Source: Ricinus communis (lineage: Eukaryota; Streptophyta; Magnoliopsida; Malpighiales; Euphorbiaceae). From it: a DNA stretch of 64,000 nt. Position 1 is the stretch's first letter; the number at the start of each line of letters is the position of its first letter. Below the pieces are notes generated by a model, which worked only from the letters and a program-made list of their open reading frames with translations, was not told the origin of the DNA and did no database searches. A program made the position numbers and the translations under genes. Positions 34,882 through 47,588 of this stretch are shown piece after piece. Location: the NCBI RefSeq assembly GCF_019578655.1, contig NC_063262.1, positions 13,151,582 through 13,215,581 on the forward strand, in the 5' to 3' direction.

Positions 34882-36904
34882 TATGGGCAACAGTTTCGAG
34901 CACTCACCCAAGTATCTTTAGCGACTACGACACTGCAAAGCTTTTCAACCTAATAAGAACATGCTGACTAATCACAAAGACTAGCAAGGAGATAGGAGTC
35001 GCCACCGGGTTAATTCTCTATTTTTTTAATTGAGTGTTGTTTCTCGATTCTATAAGAAAGCTTCGCCACATTCAAAGATGGATCTGGAAGCCAACTTCCT
35101 TATTTGTGTATCTTTGTCTTTAATTTTGTTGTTTAACTAGTTATTCCCTATAAATACGATAGTTGTATTTCTAAAAGCATCCATTACAGCATGTGAGGTT
35201 TGTCTAGGTCTAGCCTATTTTAAGCCCAATTCTCAATCAAATAATTAATCTAATTATCTATCCAATTATGTATAAAGACCCACCTAGTCTAGCGCAATTA
35301 AAAATTATGCTTTAATTACCAAGTTTTAAATTTAAACGGGCTACATGTTGCTTACAAAGACCTTATTCAGTGATCCTATTCTAAATGAGTTAATTAATTA
35401 ACTATACATGGAAAAACTCACTAAGTCTAATTAGATTTTAATTTAAGCACAAACATACCAATATGTTAACCGAATGGACTACAAATTGCATGTCAAAGTC
35501 CAAATTTTAGCCTAAGTTTAGATGTCCAATTTTAGTTAACAATCATATAAAAGTTATTTGCCATTATCAAAATAAAGTAATAAATAAATAAATACAAATA
35601 AAGAAAGCAGTAAATCTAACTATTACAACCTTCCTACAACTAAAATCAAAAGATAAATGCATAAACTAAGTCATAGTGTATAAAATTTTTTAAAAAGTGC
35701 ATAAAAATATGAAAATATGGTCAAAATTGATGCAAAGTCGATTTAGCTTAGAGCCGAATCAGCACTGCACAGAGCTGATTGGCTTTAGAGCTTAGTAACA
35801 GTCGGTTTTGCACTTTTTCTTCGATCCTCTCATCTTAAAGCTAATTTAACATGCACAAGAGATAAATTAAACTCGAAAAAATAAGACCAAGGACATAGCA
35901 ACAAATTAAATTAAACCAGTAAACATAAAATAATACAAATCCTAGAACGCAAAAAAAAAAAACTGATATAAGATAAATAAAATTTCATATGGCAAATTCT
36001 AGATTTTAATCATTCAATCCTAAAAATTGACACAATCATATAATTATTATAGAAAAAGCCATAAATCTAATATGCTACTCTAACTATTTCAATTATCAAA
36101 TCCAAAATCTAATACATTCATATTATCATATTCAAAATCCAAGACATTCATATTATCATGTTCAAAATCCAACATACATAAACATTACAGAGACATATAA
36201 AAACTTTAGATTTAATCACATAAAGGATATAAAGCATTTGAAATAAATCCTAACATGTTTCTAGATTCATAAAACCAAAAGAATCGGTAAAGGAGAAAGA
36301 GATGTTGGGATTTAAGGGAATCCTCAAGTTGTCACTGTAGATTGTTGATCTGCGAGTCTAGAGATGATGAGGCAGTTGAATTGAAGATCGGATGAGAATC
36401 CAGCGTTGTTTAGGATTGAGAGAATCTTTTGTCATTCTAAAGAAAAGCTTTCCTACTTCATAGCTCTTTTTAGTAACTTCTCTCTCCATTTCTTAAAACT
36501 CTCTACTTTAATGTACGTCTATGAATTCTCCTAGGTTGCAAGTCTATTACTTAAGGAATGTAGCTAGCCCTAGACCTAAGATATCATATTCTATTTATAG
36601 TAGTAAGGTTAGGAAATCCTAAAGGAGTAGATAAATACTTAATTATTTAAATCAAAAAATAAATTGATTGTCTTTTCCTTTATCATATTAATATCCAGTA
36701 AAATAAAATAAAATATTTAAAATTTAAATAATTATAACTAAATATATTTGAAAGTCCTAATAATTATCATAAATATCTTTTAAAAACTTCTTTTTACCAA
36801 TTTTGGTATTTTAGGTAAAAAATACGTGTGAAACAGCGTTAAATTTTGGAAAATAGTCAATCGATACTATGTAGAGCCGACCAACTCTGCATAGAGCTGA
36901 GTTG
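34882..36904 (-). repeat. Family A LTR copy A3 (5' LTR of the Ogre-like remnant)
   Basis: Uninterrupted minus-sense copy. 34882-35940 is the 3' half and 35941-36904 the 5' half. The site corresponding to the A2 insertion reads AATCCTAGAACGC and is empty. It is truncated at 36904 within the GAGCCGA motif cluster, where family B sequence begins. Confidence 0.85.
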
Positions 36905-38580
36905 TGGAATAGTGCTAATGGTTTGAATTCTACATTAACCTAGAGATGAAGGAATCGGGCTGCTAGAGGAAAGAACTGCAGAAAACTAACAAATACCTGA
37001 AAAACAGTTAAATTAAGACTGTCAGTCTCGATAGTGAGTTAAAATTATATATCAAAAAACGAACGCAATTGAAATAAAATTCTAAATCATGCAAAAACAC
37101 GTGTCATTCCATGCTTTTATAAAATAAATTTTAAATACTACGGGACGAGTACCTCAGCAGAACCCTAACTCCCAACACTAACAGTCTTAGCCTCTTGGCT
37201 CTCTCACTCGAATGAGACTGGCGCCCAGAGAGCGAAGCTCGACTAGGGTCCTTAAATCTAGTTTGGTCACTTAATTTCTAATAAAGCAGGCGCCTAGAGA
37301 GCAACGCTCGACCATGGACCTTTACTCCGACAAACACACTCTACACAGCCCAGAGAGTTGAACTCGACCAGGGCAAGTCCCAAATTTACCTTTTACTACC
37401 TATCTAAGATTCACATCGATGCGCATGCGGTCCTGATGCAACCCATCAGGTGGCATGTTCTACCGTCACCTCATCCCGGGTCAATATGCAATATTGTAGA
37501 AAATGATACATATATGAATAGTACTTAAAACAAATAATTAACAACTTAAAACATTTAATCAGAATTACTTATGTAAAACTTTGGCATGACACACATGTAG
37601 CAAATATATCACTTTAACTCTGACGACTTCCTTACTCTGCTCCTAAGCCTCGGGTGGAGTGAGTTGAACTGGCAGATTATCTATTAACGAAAACAATTCA
37701 ATCAATAAAAGTAAAACATTTAACAAATACCCCTAGGCCTAGACTCCTAGAATAGACTGTCTAAGAATTTCGACTCGGGTAGATTCTACCAAAAATTTGA
37801 CAGAACCTCCCCTAAACACGGACGTCTACCCCCTGTATAACCGGTCCAGGACCTTCCATAAAATGCTTCAAACATTTCAATAATTTATTTAACGGGAGTC
37901 GGCCACCAAAACTACATTATTATTCCCGACTCCGCCACACATCACAAATCACAAATTGGCAGACGGTCTAACACTATTTATTTTGACAAAAAACCTCATA
38001 TAATTTTTCTAATGCTCAATACAATAATTAATCACATAATTTTTAATCAACAGGTTGGAGAATTACTGAGACGCTTAATCACTCGATCGACTCACCTCCA
38101 GCAGCAAAAGTCCGATCGACGATCCGAGCGTGCCTATGGACTTAAGATAATGCGCTGATGATGATTCCAGTACCCAATCCTTTGATCCGACCCCCGATCA
38201 TCCAGAGAAATTTACAGACAATCTCGGCCATCGATTTTCAAATGAAGTTCGATCGCCGTAAAACTAGTACTAGTAGAAAGCTTGACCTGAGAGGAGTTTG
38301 AATATACCCTTTAATCAGCATCCTTCGCCGAAACTCACTAGAAAAAGAGAAAAAGCTAAATTGCTCCTATCTTCTCTCTCCACCGTAACTTCCAACTCCG
38401 AACACCATTTGCATTACTACCACCGCAGAATTGAAGCTCAGGTCGAGAGGAGTTGTTTGCCACCAATAAAAGTGGCTACCCACGCCAGAAATGCCATGAA
38501 CGATGTCAAAAAAGGCTGCTGCTTTCTTTCCTTTTCGTCGCCTGTCGACATCCCCAACCTGTAGTTGCGGTTGTGCCATA
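36905..38580 (-). repeat. Family B LTR copy B3, truncated
   Basis: Reverse-oriented family B sequence. It carries the module GCCCAGAGAGCGAAGCTCGA-type repeats at about 37210-37385 and is colinear with B2 from about 43850 back to 40980. The distal part to 38580 is more diverged. The LTR 3' end is missing at the junction with A3. Confidence 0.75.
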
Positions 38581-38599
38581 AATTGCCTCTCATCACATT

Positions 38600-39842
38600 A
38601 GTTATCATCTTAATGGGTAAAGTCGACCTCAGTACTTAGAATATCGAGTAGAATTCAGAGCATTAAGATTGAGTCTTATGGTTGTAAAAAGAATAAGAAT
38701 AGTTATTAGCGTGTATGTTTCAGGCGCTCGAAATCTAGAGAAGTTTAAGCGAACACTACTTATTTTTCTAAGTAGAAACAAAAGTATTTTAAACTACAAT
38801 ATTGTGCCCAGTCCTGTAAGAAACTCATTATAGCATTTGATCATTTAGGCATGCACATTTCCAGAACTCAGTTTCAGGACATGCATTGCAACTCTTGGTG
38901 ATAAGGGGTATCATCACCCTGGTGCGCGATATTATAGGATTTTATAAAAAGAAGAATGACTAGATATTTTACGATTTTATAAAAGTATTTTTTTAAGATA
39001 ATAATAATTTTTATTAATAATGATTATAAGTAAATTGTGTTAGCTTGGGGTTATCTGGATGACAAGCTTAGTTGCTATGAGAATGGATCTGTGTCTCAGC
39101 ATGCTCCATTTTAGACTATAGAGGAATATAGGAGACTTTCTAGATTCCAATTGAGGTGGAGTTCTGTTTCAGGATGACATGATTTCATACCCAGATAATC
39201 TTGAATCAGTTATCATAACCAGATGGATGATATGATGTGGATATTAAAGACATTCAGTACGTGTAAGGGACGCGTCATTAGGAAAGAAGTTGGCAAATGG
39301 AATTTGGCAGGAGCAGAGTTGGTTCAGATCATTTATTTTGGACAAGATTCATATTATCCGCGAGCGATTAAAGACAGCTTTCAGTAGGCAGAGAAGTTAT
39401 GCGGACCCGAAGTGGGAGCGCGTGGAGATTAGTATTAGGTATTCCTAAGGCGTCTCTTATACAAGAAGTGATGCGGTTTGGTGAGGTGGCGTACAAGTTG
39501 GACTTGCCGCCAATTTTCTCGCATGTCCATCCGATATTTCATTTATCCGTGTTGAGGAAGTATATTTTTGATCCTTCACATGTGTTGCAACCTTAGTATG
39601 TGGAAGTGAGTGAAGATTTGACTTGCGAGGAATAACCAGTCATGATCGTGGATACTCAAGTTCGCCAACTTGCACTAAGGTTATTCCGATGGTTATTGTG
39701 TTGTGGCTGAATTACTCTATCGAGAAAAGTACCCAGAAAGCCGAGTAGGAGATAAGAGATTCCTACTCTCATTAGTTTCAGTCTTAATATAAGCCTTTTT
39801 TTCTTTTAAAATTTGAGGACTAATTTTCTTAAGGGGAAAAAA
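38600..39842 (+). mobile_element. Ty3/gypsy pol tail (integrase C-terminus) and polypurine tract
   Basis: Between about 39290 and 39600, in shifting frames: AELVQ, RERLKTAFSRQRSYADPKW, then VMRFGEVAYKLDLPPIFSHV and HPIFHLSVLRKYIFDPSHVL. These are the conserved integrase C-terminal motifs of Ty3/gypsy polyproteins. AAGGGGAAAAAA (39831-39842) is a clean polypurine tract directly before the B2 LTR. The stretch 38600-39250 is too decayed to assign. Confidence 0.85.
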
Positions 39843-41689
39843 TGTAATACCTGAAGTTTTTTCTTTTTAAAAATAATAATAATATTAGTAATAACGAGTT
39901 TTCATTTAATTTAATTTTACTTTATTTTAATTAATTTAATTGGGATTAATTAAAATAGAATTTTAATGCCAGATAAAAATAAAGGGATTTATTTAACTAT
40001 ATCTAATTAGTTTGATTTTTTTCCAGAAATTAATTAAGTGAGTTCCATAGAGCATAAATTATATTTTATAAGGTCAAACTCAAATTTCCTTCAAATATGA
40101 ATTAAATATTATATTTGAAAGTTATGAAAGAAATAGTAAGTAAATAATATTCTTATAAATGAATTGATTTAGGAATGGTAAAATTTTAATTAGCAATAGT
40201 ATTGGATCAAATTGGAAAATAGTCAACAAATTGATTAGTTAAGTTAATTAAATGTTAGGATTAGTTTGACAATTAATTATGAAATAAGAGCTAAAAGTAT
40301 AATTGCATTAAAATGGGGGTTTAAATAAGAATTTTTAAGGGTGCTATTTTTTGTAATTAAATATGTCGGTAAGGGCATTTTAATAATTTTACTATTAAAA
40401 GCAAGGGTGAATAAGTAATTCTCTATTTTTAATAATTTTAATTTGGCCCAAATTAAGTAGTTAGGGGCTTAATTGAAATACTAAAGGAAAGCTAGAGGGT
40501 TAAACATAAATTTTGCAGAGGGTAATAGTTACTAATTAAAAAGAATGAGGGGTCTAATTAGTTATTGAGCAAAAATTTAGGGACCATTTTGTGATAAGAA
40601 AAGAAAGAAAAGAGAAAAAGAAATCAGAGAAGAAGAAGAGGGAGAGGAGAGCTCGGGGCTGCATCCATGGCAAGTGGAGAAGGAGGCCTGCTCGAGGCAC
40701 GGTGGTGATGGCAGGTGGAAGAGTAGATGCCAGCGAGTACAGCAGTAGCGACCGTAGTAGTGAGTGAAGAAAAAAAAAAGGAGAAGAGGCGAATCGCCTA
40801 CTTGTAGTGGCGATCGACTTGTGGGAGAGTGGGCTTCCATCTAAGGGTAGCAGTTGGAGTAGGGGTGGCCAGAGAAGAGAGTTTTGGCGAAAGAAAGCTA
40901 TAAGGGTTGGCTTTTGAGGTTTTCCGGCCAATGCTGTCATGCCTCGGTTGATCAGAGGACATATTCAGGACCTATGCGTCACAAGTTTTTCAATGGCACT
41001 AATTTTGCAGCGATCGAACTCCATTTGAAAATCAACGGTCTATACTGTCCGTGATTTTCTTCGGATGATCGGAGAATGGATGAAAGAATTAGATGCTAGA
41101 ATCATCGTCTGCGTGTTATTTCGAGTCCGTAGGCGCGCTCGAATCATCTATCGGACTCCGGCGGCTGAAGGCGAGTCGACCGATTTATCATGCGTCTTGA
41201 TAATTTTCTAGCCCTTGATTTTTAGAGATTGTTAATTAAATATTATTTGATTAGTTATTGTGTTGTTGTGTGGTGGATGTGATGGAGTCAAATTAGTTTA
41301 CTACTAGAAAAAAAAAATTATATGTGGATTGATTGTCAAAATAATAGTTTGTAGGACCGTCTGCTAATAATTGTGATCTGTGGCGTGTTACAGAGTCGAA
41401 AAAGATAATGTAGTTTTGGTGGCCTGACTCCCGTTAATTAATTGATGAATATTAGAAGTGTTTATGGCAGGTCCTAGACCTGTTATACAGGGGGTAAACA
41501 TCTGTATTTTAAGGGGAGATTCTGCCGAATTTTTAATAGAATTTATCAGAGTCGAAATTCTTTGATAGTCAGTTCTAGGAGTCTAGGCTTAAGGTTATTT
41601 ATTAAATGTTTTACTTTTATTGATTGAATTATTTCCGTGAATAGATAATCCATCAATTCAACTCATTTCACCCGAGGCATAGGAGCAGA

Positions 41690-43131
41690 GCAAGGATCTC
41701 GGTAATTTCCGCCCGAACCGAATAACCATATCGAAAAATACTAGAACCGAAATAATCAAAATTTTTTATAACCGAATTGAACTGATCCGAATTGAACTGA
41801 TCCAAATTTTTTTTTATTATGGTATGGTACTGGTTCTTTAGTAAAAACCGTACCATAACCATAACAGAACTGATCCATCTTGTACTGATATGGACCAAAC
41901 CATAGAACCGAATTTTGTATATATATTTATTAATAACTATTTATATTATATAAATAATACCTATTAAAAATAAATATAATATTATAAAATATTTTATACT
42001 CTATAAAAAAAATTATTTTATATTTATCATTTTATATAATTCAAGCAATTATTATCGAAATAAGAAAAAAATACTACATATTAAAAATAACTATAATATT
42101 ATAATGTATCTTATACTCTATAAAAAAAATATAAGTGATATATTAATATATCATATAGTATACTGATACTAATATACATACTCTAATACTAAATTTATAA
42201 TTTACTATCTACTAATTGAACCCTAATGCCCGTTCTTACCACATACTACAAGCCTACACCTAACAATTTGAATACACCGTCTTCCTCTTTAGAACACACC
42301 GCCGCATCTCCGATTTCGCAATTCAAAAAGATAAAATCCTTAAGGCAAATCTCTGGACAGAAAATTAAAAGGAAGAAGGAAGAAATTCGCTCGCGTAGAC
42401 GTCTTCCTCTATAGAAACACACCGCCGCACCTCTTAATTTTCAATTTAGAAAGACAAAATCCCTAAGGTAAATTTCTAGACAGAAAATAAAAAGGAAGAA
42501 AGAAGAAATTGGCTCGCTTAGACGTCTTCCTCTTTAGCGCCACGTATAATTGGCTCGCGTAGACGTCTTCCTCTTTAGTACTCTCTCTTTCCATAACTGT
42601 GTCGTTGTTGCTTAGTCCTGGGTATTTTTATTTTCTTTTTTATTTTTTTTATTTTTATTTTTGATGGGTAGATTATTGGCTGCAACTATGAAAAATATTT
42701 TATTTTAATGATTGCCATCTGCAAAATATTTTTATGCTAGCAGTAACATATATTAACATATATTTTAATAGTTTATATTTGAACATTGAATGAATTATTA
42801 TACTTGCAAGTGACTGAATTAGAAAACAGATTGTTCAAGAATGTGATTGCAATTCTAATTCAGATTTTCATGCTACTTTCTTTAGGTTGGTAATCATATT
42901 TTCTCTAAATGCATTTGATTAAAGATGAGACTAAAGTTGTATTTTTTAAATTTTTTAGAACCGAAAATAGCACCGAAACGAACTGTATTTAACCGTAAAA
43001 ATTGGTACAATACGATACGGATCCTTTTATGTTTGGGACGGTACTGGTACCTTCAGTTTTAAAAGAAGTGAGTTTTGGTATGGTACTGGTGATTTATAGA
43101 TAACCGAATTGGACCGATCCGTGCTCAACCT
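41690..43131. mobile_element. hAT-like non-autonomous DNA transposon inside B2
   Basis: The ends are inverted: left GAGCAAGGATCTCGGTAATT, right (reverse complement) GAGCACGGATCGGTCCAATT. Each is followed by clusters of ACCGAA/CCGAATTGAACTGATCC and GGTATGGTACTGG motifs in opposite orientation. Comparison with B3 (GGAGCAGAGTAAGGAAGTCG) shows that this segment is extra. The exact ends and an 8-bp duplication could not be resolved. No transposase frame is seen. The hAT assignment is by resemblance of the sub-terminal motifs only. Confidence 0.55.
42278..42585. repeat. Tandem array, 122-bp unit, two full and two partial copies
   Basis: Units begin CGTCTTCCTCTWTAG at 42278, 42400, 42523 and 42564, giving spacings 122, 123 and 41 bp. 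Each full unit contains CACACCGCCGCA, GACAAAATCC and GGCTCGC. It sits in the centre of the hAT-like insertion. Confidence 0.88.
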
Positions 43132-44162
43132 TAGTCGTTAGAACTGTGAGTTAAAGTCATATATCTATTATATCCCGCTATACATATTCATGCTAAAATT
43201 CTACGTAGCAATTCTGATTGAATGATTTAAAGATTTAAATTATTTATTTATTTACTATTCATATATATGTATTATCATTGACATTGTAATTGCATGTTGA
43301 CTCGGGATGAGACGGCAGTAGGACAGACTATCTGATGGGTTGCATCAGGATCGCGTACGCACCGATATAGATTTGAGACAGGTAGTAAAAGAATATTGTA
43401 AGACTTGTCCTGGGCGAGTTCAACTCTCTCGGCTATGTAGAGTTTGAGTGTTGGATTAAAGGTTCTTGGTCGAGCGCTGCTCTCTGGGCTCCGACTTTAT
43501 GAGAAATTAAGTGACTAGACTAGATTTAAGGACGTTGGTCGAGCTTCGCTTTTTAGGCACCAGTTCTGTTGGAATGAGAGAGCAAAAAGTGTTGGGGTTA
43601 GGATTTTGCTGAGGTACTTGTCCCATAGCTCAAAAAATATATTTTATTGAATTATTGGTATGACACGTATTTTTACATGACCTAATATTCTATTTAATTA
43701 AAAAAATATTTTAGTAAAGTGCTTGTATTTATTTTTGGATATATGATTTTAACTCACTTTCGAGACTAATAGTCTCAAATTTAACTGTTTTTTAGGTGTT
43801 TGTTAGTTTCCGCAGTTCTTTTCCTCTAGCAACCCGACTTCCTTCATCTTCGGGTTTTAATTTAATTAATTTTATTGGTATGTTTGATTTTAAATTCTAG
43901 ATTCTCCGTAGTAGTAATCTCAAAACTTATCATTTTGTAATGGCATGTAAATTCAGGTATTGCCTATTTATGCTGGCACACTGAATTAGTTATGTAGTAT
44001 CTGGTGGTTAAAAGTTAATTATGAATTAGTGTTCAATGGATAGAGTTTGGATTATTCTTTGATTGAGATAGCGAATGGTCAGGCTTGCTACGGGTTTCGG
44101 TGGCCTTATGCCTACCAATTTCCTAGCGCTGGTCACGGGCCCACAGATCGGGTCATATAACA

Positions 44163-44636
44163 TGATTGCTTTTCCTATGCTCAAGATTCAGAAGTAAGAT
44201 TGCAGTAAAAGCTGGTGGATGGGCTTATTTTTTTGTATCAAAAGTTAGTTATTTATTGTTCAAAGAGAATATTATTATTCTCATTGGTTTATTTTTTATC
44301 CCCTTGTGATTGTTTTAAGTTTTGGGACCGAGGAAGCAATGGATGTAATTTAGGAGACTTTTATATAAATAAAAATTTTGGCTACATTTGCCAAGACTTT
44401 TGGTTATTTATGGATTGAGAAAATATGTTGGGACTGTTAAACTATCTTACCCCTTACAATTTTTGGAGGTCTCCATGTATCATTCGAATTTGTATCATTT
44501 TTTTTAAGGTCTTCTTTTATTATTTAGATTTGTAGACTATGAGTAATGTCATTTTTTCATAATCAGGTGAATTATGGTTGGACATTTGTAGTTATTTATA
44601 TTATTATTTACTGTTATAAATTATATTTAATAATCA

Positions 44637-44667
<31 letters not shown>

Positions 44668-46772
44668 GTGCTTTAGCGACTTATGAAAATTAATAGAAAA
44701 TTATAAAGAAAATATACCGGTTATACGACATCGAACCGTCTGATTCAAGTTTTTATAAATAAAAAAACTAAATTCTAATTTTGTTTGGTTTAAGTTTTAT
44801 TAATGAAAAATTAATAATTTTAATTCGGTTTATAGAATAACTCAAAGATTGAAACTGGATTGTGATCACTACTATTATTGGTTACAATAGATTCTTTCCA
44901 ATTCATTCTTGTAATTAGAATTGCATATTTCTTTATCATAAACAAAATTGCACGTCTAGAAGTTCCTCAAAATGACACTTTGAATTTTTTCCTTGTATAG
45001 CTTTCTATGGATTGTTTTTCGAGTTATATATATGGGAAAAGAGCTACATAATTTTTTTAACAGCTCAATTTTTTTATAATTTAATTTTTTTTATTTATAC
45101 GACCTTATTGTTTGAATTGTATTATGGTATCTTATTGGTATACTTTTGATATTCTTTTAGTATTATTTTTCTTAGTAAAGTGATGACAAAATCAAATTCA
45201 TTCTTCATTTCTATTCACGTTTTTATTGTCATAAAAATCTAAATACCTATTATAAATACAAAACTATTATCCTTTTTTTGCATATTAAAATGATATTTTT
45301 ATTTTATTTTAATTTTATCTTTATGTATTTTTAATTGCATTTTGAGTATATTTTTGGTAAAACACACATCTCCATTGTTGTCAAAACACATAAGCTGCTA
45401 TAGAAAAACATGTAATATCCGTTAATCCATGGATACTAAATATAAAGATGCAAAAAAGATGATGAATCTATCTCACTTGCTGGTTTGACAATGATGAAAG
45501 TTAAATGATATCCTTTATGTATACTTTTAGTTTATTTTTTCTCACAAAATTTTTAAAAAATTAAAAATTATGCAAATAAAAGTTTCTTAACCAAAATTGT
45601 AAAAAAAAATTAAAAAGAAATTTGTGTCAAATTTGAGTGATGAATGCAAAGATTCGTACTAGAAATTAGTGCGTTTTAATCCATGTATTGCATAAAATAT
45701 AGCTTGCACTTAAAAATGTATATGTTCACAATATGAAAAGCTGCAATGAATTGAGAAAATGAACTATATAGATATTTGTATCTATAGGTCTATGTGGTCT
45801 GATATGTGTTTCTCATAAGCCAATTGTGTAAATATAAATCTGTGATGTCTTATTATGCGGATAGCAAATTACTAAATATTTGATGCACAAGTTTTATTTT
45901 TCTACAACTTAAAAAAGGGGAAAAATACATTTTTTAGTACCAAAAAAGATATTCGTAGTATCAAACTAAAAAGTGTAGGTTTGTAGTATCAAAAGATTAT
46001 TTAATTCCAATTAAAATAAATCATTTTATTAAGACTAAGATTAAAATTTAAACTTTCTAAATTAAAGGGAAAAGATTAAAAAAGAAGAAGCATAGTATCA
46101 TTACTATGCAATCATCTAAATTATTATTATAACATATAAAACATATATACATTGTAAACTCATCCAAAATTAGACATCAATGCCTAAAAGAACATTACAA
46201 AATAGTTCTGTATCAATGTAAGAGCAAAAACCAACTTCAAAATTCATTTTGTCATTATTTTTAATATGTTGGGCTTTCTTAAATTATAGCCATTAGAAAT
46301 ATAACAACTGAGTTATTTAAAGTCAAAAAATAATACCATTGGACAATGGAAAAGATAGAAAAATTTAGAGCCTCTAATGAGTTTAATACAATATGATTGT
46401 TTTGTATACTACACACAAAATTCACAAAACTCAAATATGTAATTGACTAAAAATATCACTTATTTTCATGTCATAATTGTCAAATACAATCAATAACAAA
46501 CATTAATCATGAATATAAATAATTATAACATATTTCTATAATGTTACCGTATAGTTGACAATATGATATAAATGACATATAAGAATTACATTCTTTATTC
46601 ATAACAAAAGACAAACAATTTAATTCTATTTATTTATTTATTATATTACAATGACAATAACAAAAATTAGAAAAATGCTAATACCATTGTTAGTTGCTTA
46701 GTGATAGGATCATTTAACTTACATATTTTATTGCTAAAAATACGCTATACATAAATCTCTTCTAACATATAT
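44163..46772. other. AT-rich intergenic DNA
   Basis: No coding signal or recognisable repeat family, except an (ATT)n microsatellite at about 44640-44668. Confidence 0.6.
44640..44668. repeat. ATT microsatellite
   Basis: About nine ATT units in an uninterrupted run. Confidence 0.9.
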
Positions 46773-46986
46773 TATAACGATCCAGAACTAGATCACATGA
46801 GGAGCCTTTTGATTGTTTGAATGTGGAGTTATAGGAACTCCAAAGTTAAACATGGTTAATTCGGAAAAATTTCAGGATGGCTGACCTCCTAGGAAGTTCT
46901 CGAACCCACCAAAGGGACAAAACTATGAGGCCAGTGGGGTGCCAAAGCGGACAATATCTTATGTGATATGGTTCTGGATCGTTACA
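46773..46986 (+). repeat. Cassandra 5' LTR
   Basis: 214 bp, from TATAACGATCCAGAACTAG (first G of the expected TG changed) to GATCGTTACA. The 5S-like part is about 46835-46902 and includes GGATGGCTGACCTCCTAGGA. Confidence 0.88.
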
Positions 46987-46988
46987 AA

Positions 46989-47000
46989 TGGTATCAGAGC
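46989..47000 (+). other. Primer binding site of the Cassandra element
   Basis: TGGTATCAGAGC, two bases after the LTR end. Initiator-tRNA-Met type. Confidence 0.9.
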
Positions 47001-47296
47001 ATGCAACCCCTTTTTCTAAAGAAGAGTATTCAAATCCGGGTCCCCTATGATACTTGGCAATGACCCCTCTAGTAGAGATGTGTTTCGAGGACGAACCAAG
47101 CGGAAGCTGGTGGGCATGTGACAGCTAGAGAAGCGATCCGATGAGGGCAGGAAGTGGAAGCCGGGGCAAAGGTAGGATACATGGACAAGGAGCGGCTTCT
47201 GGCAAGCTTCTAGGATGGCAATACTCTAAAATACGGGGTACATGAATGAATCGAATTGCACATCAAAATGGGGCAGGAAATAGTTGATAACATATA

Positions 47297-47588
47297 TGTA
47301 AAGAGTTGGAACTAATCACATGAGGCATCTTTTAATTGTTTGGCTATGGAGTTATAGGAACTCTAAAGTTAAACATTCTTAGTTCGGAGAAATTTCAATA
47401 TGGGTGACCTTCTAGAAAGTTCTCGAACCTGCCAAAGGGACAAAACCGTGAGGCTAGTAGGGGACCCGAAATTTCAGGATGGGTGACCTTCTAGAAAATT
47501 TTTAAACCCGCCAAAGGGACAAAACCATGAGGCCAGTGGGGGCCCAAAGCAAACATTATCTCATGTAATTTGATTCCGAATTGTTATA
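47297..47588 (+). repeat. Cassandra 3' LTR with 79-bp internal duplication
   Basis: 292 bp against 214 bp for its partner. The excess is a tandem copy of the segment from GAAATTTC (47389) through the C-box region GGGTGACCTTCTAGAAA to GGGGACCC, repeated from 47468. The second copy keeps CAGGATGGGTGACC better than the first. Confidence 0.88.

Larger units (their letters stand above)
39843..44162 (+). repeat. Family B 3' LTR copy B2, split by a hAT-like insertion
   Basis: Starts TGTAATACCTGAAG after the polypurine tract and ends CACGGGCCCACAGATCGGGTCATATAACA in the manner of B1. The LTR sequence is interrupted at about 41690-43131, leaving about 2.9 kb of LTR. The three-copy CTGGGCGAG/TTGGTCGAG module lies at 43405-43560. 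Its association with the integrase tail assigns family B to Ty3/gypsy. Confidence 0.85.
46773..47588 (+). mobile_element. Cassandra-type TRIM retrotransposon carrying 5S-like sequence
   Basis: Two LTRs (46773-46986 and 47297-47588) flank a 310-bp non-coding interior that begins near a TGGTATCAGAGC PBS (46989-47000). A purine-rich run (AAAATGGGGCAGG, 47265-47277) lies near the 3' LTR. Each LTR holds a segment recognisable as 5S rRNA: GGAACTC...AAAGTTAAAC (internal promoter A-box region) and GGATGGGTGACCTYCT (C-box region). The family is a known non-autonomous TRIM with 5S in its LTRs. TATAT flanks both sides as a likely but low-complexity 5-bp duplication. Confidence 0.9.

Noticed and set aside
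46835..46902. A genuine 5S rRNA gene
   Set aside because: Only part of 5S is present, diverged, and inside paired LTRs with a PBS, so it is a Cassandra element.
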